From positions 930,001-994,000 of the forward strand of contig NZ_CP011070.1 in NCBI RefSeq assembly GCF_000956175.1: a DNA stretch of 64,000 nt, read 5' to 3'. The translations under genes were made by a program, and so were the position numbers. Shown piece after piece: positions 16,962-23,218 of this stretch (positions within the stretch are counted from its first letter, which is position 1; each line of letters opens with the position of its first letter). This DNA comes from Nitrosopumilus adriaticus (GTDB taxonomy: Archaea; Thermoproteota; Nitrososphaeria; Nitrososphaerales; Nitrosopumilaceae). Under the pieces are notes generated by a model that was not told the DNA's origin, made no database searches, and was given only the letters and a program-made list of their open reading frames with translations.

Positions 16962-17195
16962 CTAGCACATTTTTTCGCATTCACATTGTCTGCTTGTAAA
17001 CAAATTTTTGAATGCCTCGTACTTTGACTGGCCTATTGTTGGTTTTTCTCTTCCCACAATCTTGAATAAATTAATTCCAGTCTCAGCGCTAGTTCCTTTT
17101 AGTGCCCATGATCCATTCTTCATCAGATATGGCTGTGGGTTTTTCATTGACACCTTTTTTCGTGCCTTGATATCATATGCCTCTATCACTGACAT
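16962..17195 (-). CDS. DUF5679-like small protein
   Basis: A 77-aa protein whose centre, KARKKVSMKNPQPYLMKNGS then WALKGTSAETGINLFKIVG, matches the DUF5679 pattern (usually Y-x-V-K-C-R-K-K-V-x-M-K-N-P...). The four zinc-ligand Cys of the standard family are absent here (the C-x2-C positions read DIKA and SAET). A separate C-terminal tail ends in RQCECEKMC with three Cys. It may have lost the original zinc site and gained another. Confidence 0.65.
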   Translation of the reverse strand: MSVIEAYDIKARKKVSMKNPQPYLMKNGSWALKGTSAETGINLFKIVGREKPTIGQSKYEAFKNLFTSRQCECEKMC

Positions 17196-17292
17196 GTCCC
17201 ATTCTGTAATAGTAACTATTACAGAATCAGAGTAAATTTTTTCATAGTTTTTAGTTTAAAATTAATTTTTAAAAAATAAGATTAGGTGTGAG

Positions 17293-17454
17293 TTAAAGTG
17301 ATCTTATCTCACATTCACATTCTTCACGCTTTCCACAAAAAGGGCAATTACAATCACAAAAAATTAAGGCTTGATTGCATGTTGGGCAATTTGTGTACTC
17401 TGCAAAATCCTCTCTCAAAATAACCGACCTCTCATGTTGGTAAACTGTTTTCAA
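17293..17454 (-). CDS. Zinc-ribbon-like micro-protein with CDCNCPFC cluster (53 aa)
   Basis: A 53-aa frame with NCPTCNQALIFCDCNCPFCG followed by KREECECEIRSL: nine Cys in about 28 residues, enough for two zinc sites. No ATG is in frame; TTG at 17454 has a GAGGGA ribosome-site-like sequence 10 bp before it, and a second TTG (L13) is also possible. The Cys pattern makes a chance frame unlikely. Confidence 0.6.
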   Translation of the reverse strand: MKTVYQHERSVILREDFAEYTNCPTCNQALIFCDCNCPFCGKREECECEIRSL

Positions 17455-17520
17455 AATTGATAAATCCCTCTACTTGGTTTCTGAAAATTAGTTTTGTTTT
17501 TTGATTTTAATTAAACACAT

Positions 17521-17530
17521 GTTTGCAAAC
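17521..17530. promoter_or_regulatory. Palindromic operator-like site
   Basis: A perfect 10-bp palindrome GTTTGCAAAC, 12 bp upstream of the TATA-like box of the small RNA at 17571. Its place just outside the core promoter fits an activator or repressor site. Only the palindrome is seen; no binding protein can be named. Confidence 0.35.
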
Positions 17531-17542
17531 CTGCTCAAATTT

Positions 17543-17552
17543 CTTTTATATC
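17543..17552 (+). promoter_or_regulatory. TATA-like box for the small RNA
   Basis: The sequence cttttatatc lies 19-28 bases upstream of the first base of the RNA hairpin (17571), the distance expected for archaeal TBP-directed initiation. It is preceded by an A/C-rich stretch that could serve as a BRE. Confidence 0.5.
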
Positions 17553-17570
17553 TTGAATCCTATCTATTAT

Positions 17571-17644
17571 TGACGACTTCGTATAGTGGTCTAGGCATGC
17601 TATAAACGATCACTATTCCAAGACGTCATTAATTTCGTTTTTTT
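17571..17644 (+). ncRNA. Candidate structured small RNA with own promoter and T-run
   Basis: Outer helix tgacg-a-ctt (17571-17579) pairs with aag-a-cgtca with only one A-A mismatch; inner helix atagtggtc (17583-17591) pairs with gatcactat over 9 bp with one G-T. A 16-nt loop containing GCATGC caps it. An archaeal TATA-like box lies about 25 bp upstream and a run of seven T (17638-17644) follows, so both ends are defined. There is no coding frame in it on this strand. It resembles no tRNA, SRP RNA, RNase P RNA or C/D RNA that I know. Confidence 0.55.
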
Positions 17645-17778
17645 AATAATGCATCTTCGGGTGTTTTTTCTTTGTTGGCTTCCCAATGCCAATTATGATG
17701 TTTCTTCCAATGATTATCTAATTCTTCGGTGGTGGGTTCTTTTCCAAGAGGCGTCCCACATAGTTTACACTGTTTCAT
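17629..17778 (-). CDS. Zinc-finger-like micro-protein (49 aa)
   Basis: MKQCKLCGTPLGKEPTTEEL, then DNHWKKHHNWHWEANK. A C-x2-C-G knuckle is followed by a His-rich helix (H23, H27, H28, H31), a C2H2-like layout with a longer linker. The ATG at 17778 is preceded by GGAGATT, a likely ribosome site. The end of the gene is antisense to the T-run and 3' end of the small RNA at 17571-17644. Confidence 0.6.
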   Translation of the reverse strand: MKQCKLCGTPLGKEPTTEELDNHWKKHHNWHWEANKEKTPEDALLKKRN

Positions 17779-17860
17779 TTTTAATCTCCGTTTTCTTCTT
17801 TTTTGGTTTTACAATTGGATGACACTGTGCTGGAAGATTTTCATCATTATCCATTGTCAT
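17765..17860 (-). CDS. Possible Lys-rich 31-aa peptide
   Basis: ATG-started frame MTMDNDENLPAQCHPIVKPK, then KKKTEIKNETV. It lies between the frameshifted gene (stop at 17908) and the zinc micro-protein, whose start it overlaps by 14 bp. The overlap and strand suit an operon, but the composition gives no clear coding signal. The longer version of this frame starting at 17953 runs over the end of the frameshifted gene and is less credible. Confidence 0.3.
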   Translation of the reverse strand: MTMDNDENLPAQCHPIVKPKKKKTEIKNETV

Positions 17861-17907
17861 TCTAGTGCTATGCTGAATTAAATTAAGAGTTTTGTTGTTA
17901 GATGGGC

Positions 17908-18250
17908 TATTTTGACTTCTTTTTTGATGTGGGCTTTTTCTTTTTTCCTGCATTGAATTTTTCTCTTTTTCGTTTATTTTCTAAATCCATAATCATGTAT
18001 GTTTTTCCAGTTTCACATAATTTCATTTCACCTGTATATTCATCATGAATTGATTCTAGTGACCCACTTGATAGTAACTGACCCACAATATTCCAAGCTG
18101 TATCTTCTGAAATTTCAAATTTGTAATTAATTGTTGAGACTTTGGTAAAGTAACCGTTTTTGAATTTCTTAAAATAAACTGTTCAATTTTTTGCTCAGTT
18201 GTCAACGAAGGCTCTTTCTTGAATCTTCTAAATGGCCTTCTCTCAGACAA
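17908..18250 (-). pseudogene. Basic-tailed hypothetical gene broken by a one-base frameshift
   Basis: The frame from ATG 18250 reads MSERRPFRRFKKEPSLTTEQ and KIEQFILRNSK, then runs into unlike sequence. One frame over, coding continues at once as NGYFTKVSTINYKFEISEDT, AWNIVGQLLSSGSLESIHDE and so on to a Lys-rich end (KKKKPTSKKKSK) and TAG at 17908. The switch is at an A-run (five T on the plus strand, 18157-18161); one more base would give a continuous protein of about 114 aa. The middle looks like a small winged-helix domain (ISEDTAWNIVGQLLSSGSLE). It may be a true mutation, a sequencing error or recoding. Confidence 0.65.
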
Positions 18251-18283
18251 TATTTCTCCCGATATTTTCTAGTATTTTAGTAG

Positions 18284-18874
18284 TCATTTGGTGTTGATGG
18301 TGTCCGGATCATTATTTCCTGGCAAGTATTTGTCCCCTAGTCGATCTTTCATTTTTTCATCAAATTCTTCTTGTAATCGCGTTAGATAGATTTCAGCTTC
18401 TGTTTCGTCATCTGGAATTCCGGTATCTGTGTCATAATTGAAACCTGTCGCTAAATGATAAAATCCCTCAAAGAACTCTTTGCAGTCAATCACATCTGCA
18501 TTCGAATCAATCGACACTATCAAAAAGCCTTCATCGACTCTGAAATTAAGGCAAATTTCCTCCTCAATCATAATGTCTGCCATTACCGCCATGAGGTATG
18601 GTATGTGCTCATTATCCAGTTTGTTTTGGCCTTTCTCAGCTATCCATAATTCGTTTCCGTCTATCAAATTATCAAAAGATCTAACTGTTGTATCTCTGAT
18701 TTCTGAATCAGTAAATGCTAATTTTGATTTCCATGATTGTTCATCATACTCTCCCGGTTTGACATATGCCATATCAAATCTCAAATCCTCATGAATTTGT
18801 TCAAATTCCCATATTTGCTTGTTAGTCCACATTGGGGAGAATTCATCTATGAGTTTCCTTGTGGTCTGATCCAT
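18284..18874 (-). CDS. Hypothetical acidic protein
   Basis: A 196-aa soluble protein, strongly acidic, mixed alpha/beta (VDEGFLIVSIDSNADVIDCK) with an acidic helical C-terminus (EAEIYLTRLQEEFDEKMKDR). No domain is recognised. It starts 42 bp after the stop of the zinc-ribbon gene at 18916 on the same strand. Confidence 0.7.
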   Translation of the reverse strand: MDQTTRKLIDEFSPMWTNKQIWEFEQIHEDLRFDMAYVKPGEYDEQSWKSKLAFTDSEIRDTTVRSFDNLIDGNELWIAEKGQNKLDNEHIPYLMAVMADIMIEEEICLNFRVDEGFLIVSIDSNADVIDCKEFFEGFYHLATGFNYDTDTGIPDDETEAEIYLTRLQEEFDEKMKDRLGDKYLPGNNDPDTINTK

Positions 18875-18915
18875 TGCAATTTTTTCATTTTTCTAATGTT
18901 TATTCCTATCTTATT

Positions 18916-19134
18916 CTAGTTAATTCCTGATTTGAGGTATTCAATAGTACATTCTGCAAGTTCCTTGTCGTTATGTTTTTTTATATCGTGTTTGCAATTT
19001 GGGCATTTTCCTGTATGCTCTTCTTCAAATTCATCCCCCACTTGTTTCATGCAGCATTCCATTAATTCTGATGTAGAATGAGATTCCATCAAAAGCTTGC
19101 ATGTTGGGCATTCGGTCATTACAAATTTTACCAT
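18916..19134 (-). CDS. Double zinc-knuckle small protein (72 aa)
   Basis: Two similar halves: TECPTCKLLMESHSTSELME and GKCPNCKHDIKKHNDKELAE, each C-P-x-C followed by a His and a second Cys (MECC, AECT). The halves look like an internal duplication of a C-x2-C...H...C zinc finger. Both MVKFVM and the internal Met six residues later could be the start. It is divergent from the zinc-type gene at 19182 with 47 bp between them. Confidence 0.7.
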   Translation of the reverse strand: MVKFVMTECPTCKLLMESHSTSELMECCMKQVGDEFEEEHTGKCPNCKHDIKKHNDKELAECTIEYLKSGIN

Positions 19135-19181
19135 TAATTGATTATTAATAAATTATATTTGAAATTTTTAAAGGGTTTTAG

Positions 19182-19436
19182 ATGAATCTAGTTGGTAAGT
19201 TCAAAAATAAATTGCGATGTACTTGTAATGATGTAGTCTCCTTTGAACTAATTGATGAAATCGAATGTGACTGGGGAAGTCATGTAGTAATTCAATGTCC
19301 AAATTGTCAGGATCTTTTCTGCATAGACAATCTATGTCCTGCATTTGGAGATGTCTCCAAATTAGCAAATATCAACACGGGATTATATTCAAAAGATGAG
19401 CTTGAAAACTATCTGTCTAATTCACATCCAAATTGA
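19182..19436 (+). CDS. Cys-rich small protein (84 aa)
   Basis: MNLVGKFKNKLRCTCNDVVS, then WGSHVVIQCPNCQDLFCIDN LCPAFGD. C-x-C and C-x2-C pairs plus two further Cys suggest one or two zinc sites. The C-terminal 30 residues are a plain helical tail. It is followed 10 bp after its stop by a hairpin-forming segment (19446-19507). Confidence 0.65.
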   Translation: MNLVGKFKNKLRCTCNDVVSFELIDEIECDWGSHVVIQCPNCQDLFCIDNLCPAFGDVSKLANINTGLYSKDELENYLSNSHPN

Positions 19437-19445
19437 AATCTTTTG

Positions 19446-19507
19446 GCCACAGATGACTTGGTAATCAATGTCGTATCGGATTACCAACATCCCAGCTTAT
19501 CTATGGC
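19446..19507 (+). ncRNA. Nested hairpin element, 3' UTR structure or small RNA
   Basis: Outer helix gcca-c-agat (19446-19454) pairs with atct-a-tggc (19499-19507) with one mismatch; inner helix ttggtaatc (19458-19466) pairs perfectly with gattaccaa (19479-19487), with a 12-nt loop. The design (two stacked helices with an internal loop) is close to that of the RNA at 17571. No clear plus-strand TATA box precedes it, so it may be the 3' end of the 19182 transcript; transcription from the minus strand is also possible. Confidence 0.4.
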
Positions 19508-19657
19508 AATGCCTTGAATCTGATTTTATCTTTAAAATAAAAAAAGTATGTAAAAATTGATTCATACCATCAAAAGATTCCATCTGGGAATTTACTGATT
19601 TTTTAATAGAAAGTCTTAGGTACTGATGTGGTTCTTGCCTAGATATTGAAAGGAATC

Positions 19658-20548
19658 ATGGTGATTTTTGTAATTATTGGCATAATTGGATATGCCTGGC
19701 ATTCTGATATGTTGCCGTTTGGTACTGAAAAAAATTCTGTCAAACTAACGCCTTCAGTTGAAAACATCCAACAAATTTCAAATGTTTTACTTTCACAAGA
19801 AGAACAAATAATTTATTATTCATACGAGAGTGTGCCGGAAATCCCAGACAAGGAAATCCCATTAAATGCATTGGATAAGGCAATTGCCACTTGGGAATCA
19901 AACAATCCTCAGTTGAAATTTGTTCTATCAGAAAACTCTAACATTGAGATTAAATGGCAAGAATATTCTTCTCCTACCCATACTGGACTAGCAACATGTA
20001 ATTCAGTATTATTTGGAATGCTGAGTCACTGTGTATTGAATATTTCAGTTGGATCTGTTGATTGTAATGATAATTTTATTCAGAACGATGAGAATATGGT
20101 TGCCAATATTTTAATGCATGAAATTGGCCATGCATTAAAACTAGGACACACAGATGAGACTGGACACTTGATGTATTCTTTTGAATCCCCGCAAGAATCA
20201 TTTGACGATATGGGGTATACAATTCCTCAAAGATTTGATGAATTGTATATTGGTCAGGAATTTTTACTGGAGGATCAAAAACAAATGAAGGCAGAAATTG
20301 AATCGCTGGAGAAAAAACTATCTGGTGAAAAATTACTTTATGATAAACTTCTAAAAGAATATCAGCATTATGAGAATAAATCCTTGTCATCAGATGAGTA
20401 CCGCGATGCTACTGTATTATTTGAGAATCTAAAAGACAAAACTGAGCAAATAAATCAAATTATCCACAAACAAAATATTCTAATTGACAAGGTTAATGCA
20501 ATTGTAAATCAATTGGGATGTAATCCTAACTTTGAAATTTTAGAATAA
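19658..20548 (+). CDS. Membrane-anchored matrixin-like zinc metalloprotease
   Basis: A 296-aa secreted or anchored metzincin. The N-terminus is one hydrophobic segment (MVIFVIIGIIGYAWHSDMLP). The catalytic motif HEIGHALKLGH is complete (three His ligands and Glu), followed by TDETGHLMYS with the Met-turn. The propeptide Cys switch of eukaryotic MMPs is not evident. About 80 C-terminal residues form a coiled coil (EIESLEKKLSGEKLLYDKLL). I start at ATG 19658, which has AAAGGA four bases upstream, rather than at TTG 19646. A surface protease role outside the membrane is likely. Confidence 0.85.
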   Translation: MVIFVIIGIIGYAWHSDMLPFGTEKNSVKLTPSVENIQQISNVLLSQEEQIIYYSYESVPEIPDKEIPLNALDKAIATWESNNPQLKFVLSENSNIEIKWQEYSSPTHTGLATCNSVLFGMLSHCVLNISVGSVDCNDNFIQNDENMVANILMHEIGHALKLGHTDETGHLMYSFESPQESFDDMGYTIPQRFDELYIGQEFLLEDQKQMKAEIESLEKKLSGEKLLYDKLLKEYQHYENKSLSSDEYRDATVLFENLKDKTEQINQIIHKQNILIDKVNAIVNQLGCNPNFEILE

Positions 20549-20626
20549 TTAGCCAAATAATAAAATAAATCCTACTCCCAAAGCTGCAACTGAGATTCCC
20601 ATTGTTATGTAAAATCTAGTATTCAC
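20549..20626 (-). CDS. One-helix membrane micro-protein (25 aa)
   Basis: GTG-started frame MNTRFYITMGISVAALGVGF then ILLFG: basic N-terminus plus one hydrophobic helix of about 17 residues. An internal ATG would leave only the helix. It is convergent with the protease gene, and its stop abuts that of the protease. Such single-pass micro-proteins are common in these archaea. Confidence 0.45.
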   Translation of the reverse strand: MNTRFYITMGISVAALGVGFILLFG

Positions 20627-20813
20627 AGATTAAGACAATTTCTTCTAAAATTAAAACGTTGATTGGTGGCATAAGGATAAACTCCTCTGTATAGCCACCA
20701 CGAAGTTGTCTATTGATACTATGATATTGTATTATGTTACTGATTGTTTGTAATTAATCTCAAACAAGCCCAATCTATACCCCATATCTCCTTTACATAG
20801 GATTCTTTCAGGA

Positions 20814-20942
20814 TTAACAAATCACATCCTTGCATTCAGGAAGTAGAAATGTAGTTAGAATAAATCCGCCTAGAATTGTAATTCCAAGTGTGATTAGTAA
20901 CCCTGCAAACAGAGTTTTTTTATCGTCAAGTTTCATAACCAT
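20814..20942 (-). CDS. One-helix membrane micro-protein (42 aa)
   Basis: MVMKLDDKKTLFAGLLITLG, then ITILGGFILTTFLLPECKDV IC. A charged N-terminus, a hydrophobic helix of about 24 residues and a short tail with two Cys outside or inside the membrane. The membrane-protein pattern is clear. Function unknown. Confidence 0.6.
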   Translation of the reverse strand: MVMKLDDKKTLFAGLLITLGITILGGFILTTFLLPECKDVIC

Positions 20943-21057
20943 GAATTGCTTTTTCAAATATGATATATCAAGTAATTCTCATAAAATGGCTAGTGGTAAT
21001 GACACAACAAATTCTAAACTTTAAAACGAATAAGTGAGTAATTGTTGCAGAAAACTC

Positions 21058-21198
21058 ATGACTAGAATTTGTAAAAAATGTGATGTTGATATGAAAACAA
21101 CATCTCTAAAGGCCAAAAGGCGAGGAAATGAAACCCAAAATATTCCAACTGAATACTATTGCCCAAAATGTGATCATGCTGAATATGAACACAATTAG
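21058..21198 (+). CDS. Zinc-ribbon micro-protein (46 aa)
   Basis: MTRICKKCDVDMKTTSLKAK, then TEYYCPKCDHAEYEHN: two C-x2-C knuckles separated by 27 residues, a zinc ribbon resembling the C-terminal ribbon of transcription-type proteins. It is followed 8 bp later by a one-helix membrane peptide on the same strand. Confidence 0.7.
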   Translation: MTRICKKCDVDMKTTSLKAKRRGNETQNIPTEYYCPKCDHAEYEHN

Positions 21199-21206
21199 AT
21201 TCTGAA

Positions 21207-21290
21207 ATGTTAAAATCAATACTGATTAGAATCACTGCTCTTGGTTTGCTTGTGGTGTTTTTAATTTTAGTTGGAAAATTCTTTCCTTAG
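21207..21290 (+). CDS. One-helix membrane micro-protein (27 aa)
   Basis: MLKSILIRITALGLLVVFLI then LVGKFFP: almost entirely one hydrophobic helix flanked by Lys/Arg. It lies directly downstream of the zinc-ribbon gene and probably shares its transcript. Confidence 0.45.
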   Translation: MLKSILIRITALGLLVVFLILVGKFFP

Positions 21291-21404
21291 GGTCTGAACT
21301 CTAATTATATCTTGATTTAATGCCTATTTTTAATCTACTACAAATTAGATGTTTTTTAGTAAATTCATGTTAAATGTCGCTTACCTAAATTCCTCAGTTT
21401 AGAA

Positions 21405-21493
21405 GATGAAAGCAAGCATGTTTGAAATCCTTTTGCATCGACTCTTTGGGAGTTACGGTTGGGTTTCAAACAAGCAATCATCTTGCTTTCATT
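21405..21493 (+). ncRNA. Candidate structured RNA with two 11-bp helices
   Basis: Within the 500-bp gap 21291-21787. Outer helix atgaaagcaag (21406-21416) pairs perfectly with cttgctttcat (21482-21492). Inner helix gtttgaaatcc (21420-21430) pairs with gggtttcaaac (21461-21471) with one G-T. A small actc/gagt stem (21441-21453) lies in the apical loop. A TATA-like cttacctaaattcctca lies about 20-25 bp upstream. No convincing frame exists on this strand; a 38-aa frame on the other strand looks random. Confidence 0.5.
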
Positions 21494-21675
21494 ATTTCTA
21501 TTGATTTGACTGTTCAAAAATTCTTAAAATAAAACATGTCTTGAATTTTGATCAAAATGGGTTGAAAAAATGATCCAATTCCAATTTTTTGGTAAATTGA
21601 GCCTGATTTTAGGATGTTCAAACTGCACACACAGTTTCTTTTAGTCTCCTGTCCATATTGTATATTGAGTCATCC

Positions 21676-21745
21676 GTTTGACGGTATTCCTACGTTTGCC
21701 TTAACCGACCATACCCCTAGAATTCGTTTGCCGTCAAACATTTTT
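21676..21745 (+). ncRNA. Hairpin followed by T-rich tract
   Basis: A perfect 9-bp inverted repeat (gtttgacgg 21676-21684; ccgtcaaac 21731-21739) with a 46-nt loop that holds two further cgtttg words, followed directly by atttttctttta. It could be a terminator of the preceding RNA unit or the end of another small RNA. A TATA-like ttgtatattg lies at 21656-21665. Confidence 0.35.
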
Positions 21746-21787
21746 CTTTTACAATAAATATTTCAGTAATGAGAGCTAATCTACTAT

Positions 21788-21994
21788 TTGTTGATAATCA
21801 AGTGCAAAGGAGTCAAAATCAATCACAAATATGATGCCTGTGAGTTTCTTCATGCCGGAAATTGGGGAGATTCAGAATTAATTGAACATCAAAAATTCCA
21901 CAAATCTTTGGAGAATAGTGACTATGATTGGCTTGGATTTGATACATCGCAACCATTTGGAAAATTCAGTGGACGAGATGGGAAACGAATGTGA
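21788..21994 (+). CDS. Hypothetical small protein with Cys/His residues
   Basis: A 68-aa frame starting at TTG (21788 or 21791): MLIIKCKGVKINHKYDACEF, LHAGNWGDSELIEHQKFHKS, and a Gly-rich end. It has two Cys and four to five His, spaced unlike a standard zinc finger. There is no ATG in frame. Coding looks plausible from composition, but the family is unknown. Confidence 0.5.
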   Translation: MLIIKCKGVKINHKYDACEFLHAGNWGDSELIEHQKFHKSLENSDYDWLGFDTSQPFGKFSGRDGKRM

Positions 21995-22049
21995 TTCTAA
22001 TGAATTTTGTATAATTTGTCAAAATCTCAATAATTTTATCCTCCGATAA

Positions 22050-22595
22050 ATGTATCATATTATGAGTGAAAACGAAGTTATAGTTTGGACAAAGGACATA
22101 TTTCTTCAGAGGTCTGATTTTAAAGCTGAATCTAATCCTGCAGCATTTGAGGATTCCCACAGTGTAATAAAATATCGATTCACATGGACGGTAAATTCTG
22201 AAAAAATAGACAACGATATTTTTTTTATAATTGAAAACATTCATCTTTCTGTAGAATTCTTTCCACATCTGTCTTGGTTTAGGATTTCCCAAGACACTGA
22301 TAGTCTATTAAAACATGAACAGGGTCATTTTGATCTAGCTGAATTGGTAAAACGTGAAAATCTAAATGCATTACAAAATTCCTTTTATGGTAAACGATTT
22401 CCAACTAGGGGGCAAAATGAAGATCAGCAAAAACAATTTGCAAAAGAAGATTCAGGAAGAATGATTGCAGACAAAGTTGAAGAGTTAGAGAACCTTTTAG
22501 AAAAACGTCGTGAAGAATATGATTCTGCAACAGAGTTTGGAGAGAATACTGTGAAGCAATCCGAATATGATTCAGTATTTCAAAAATTAAGATAA
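22050..22595 (+). CDS. DUF922-like putative zinc peptidase
   Basis: A 181-aa protein. The region LKHEQGHFDLAELVKRENLN has H-E-x-x-H (HEQGH) followed by F-D-L-A-E, the hallmark of the DUF922 family of predicted zinc-dependent peptidases. The N-terminal part is beta-rich (VIKYRFTWTVNSEKIDNDIF). There is no signal peptide, so it appears cytoplasmic. ATG at 22050 or at 22062 (MSENEVIV) may be the start. The C-terminus is a charged helix. Activity is inferred from the motif only. Confidence 0.75.
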   Translation: MYHIMSENEVIVWTKDIFLQRSDFKAESNPAAFEDSHSVIKYRFTWTVNSEKIDNDIFFIIENIHLSVEFFPHLSWFRISQDTDSLLKHEQGHFDLAELVKRENLNALQNSFYGKRFPTRGQNEDQQKQFAKEDSGRMIADKVEELENLLEKRREEYDSATEFGENTVKQSEYDSVFQKLR

Positions 22596-22638
22596 CTAAA
22601 TTCTCTGTGTGTATCCCTGTTATTTGGATAGTATATTT

Positions 22639-22905
22639 TTAAGATTGTTTCTCAATAATTTTATTTTCAGGAATGGAATTGATGTAATTGACTAGACTTC
22701 TATAATATTTTAAATGAAAATCCAAGTCTCTGATTTCTGTTTGTTTTAATTCTTCAAGTTCTGGACCGAAATCTCTTGTTTCTTTTTGAATGTGGTTCAA
22801 TGTATTCTCATTAACTTCAATCATGTGAAATAAACTGTGGAGAACTTCTCTTTTTGTCAGTGTTCTGTCGCATGATTTTTGTAATATTCTTTCAACCCAG
22901 TCCAT
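22639..22905 (-). CDS. Hypothetical helical small protein
   Basis: An 88-aa all-helical soluble protein (MDWVERILQKSCDRTLTKRE, VNENTLNHIQKETRDFGPEL). No motif is recognised. It is 55 bp downstream of the C2H2 finger gene on the same strand. Confidence 0.65.
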   Translation of the reverse strand: MDWVERILQKSCDRTLTKREVLHSLFHMIEVNENTLNHIQKETRDFGPELEELKQTEIRDLDFHLKYYRSLVNYINSIPENKIIEKQS

Positions 22906-22960
22906 ACTGAATTTATTTAAAATTATTATATCTGCTCCTGAATTGGATTAATTCTGACCT

Positions 22961-23131
22961 TTACTCTACTTTTTTTACTTTAGGCTTGACTGGGTCTCTT
23001 TCTTCAGCCTTTTTCTTTCTATCCATGATTTCCTTGTTCCGCTCTATATCTGAATGAATTTCTACGTGTTCGTAAAGCTGCTCTTTTGATTCAAATAATT
23101 GTTCACAGTAATAACACTGGTGCATCCTCAT
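22961..23131 (-). CDS. C2H2 zinc-finger micro-protein (56 aa)
   Basis: MRMHQCYYCEQLFESKEQLY followed by EHVEIHSD: a textbook C-x2-C-x12-H-x3-H finger with the conserved F and L of the classical fold, then a Lys/Glu-rich tail ending in KPKVKKVE. ATG at 23131. Single C2H2 fingers of this size occur widely in archaea and may bind nucleic acid or partner proteins. Confidence 0.75.
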   Translation of the reverse strand: MRMHQCYYCEQLFESKEQLYEHVEIHSDIERNKEIMDRKKKAEERDPVKPKVKKVE

Positions 23132-23218
23132 ATTACATTGATCTTAAATTAATAATTTACTCTAATTGTTACTCGTAGATGACTATTTTTTGTGATTTTG
23201 AGATAATTGAAAATTATT

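Noticed and set aside
17571-17630. tRNA-like D-arm sequence (cgtatagtggtct) in the hairpin RNA
   Set aside because: It recalls a tRNA-Asp/Glu D-arm, but there is no T-arm, no anticodon stem in place and the total length is too short. The two-helix hairpin explains the pairing better.
17861-17953. N-terminal extension (MQEKRKSPHQKRSQNS and on) of the Lys-rich peptide frame
   Set aside because: It is the shifted frame of the end of the broken gene 17908-18250, whose own frame has better coding character.
18056-18153. C-terminal end (KSQQLITNLKFQKIQLGILW) of the first frame of the broken gene
   Set aside because: The neighbouring frame over the same bases reads as a continuing protein, so this end is a frameshift product.
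21379-21495. 38-aa minus-strand frame across the 21405 hairpin
   Set aside because: Composition is random-looking and it follows the hairpin arms; the RNA structure is the stronger signal.
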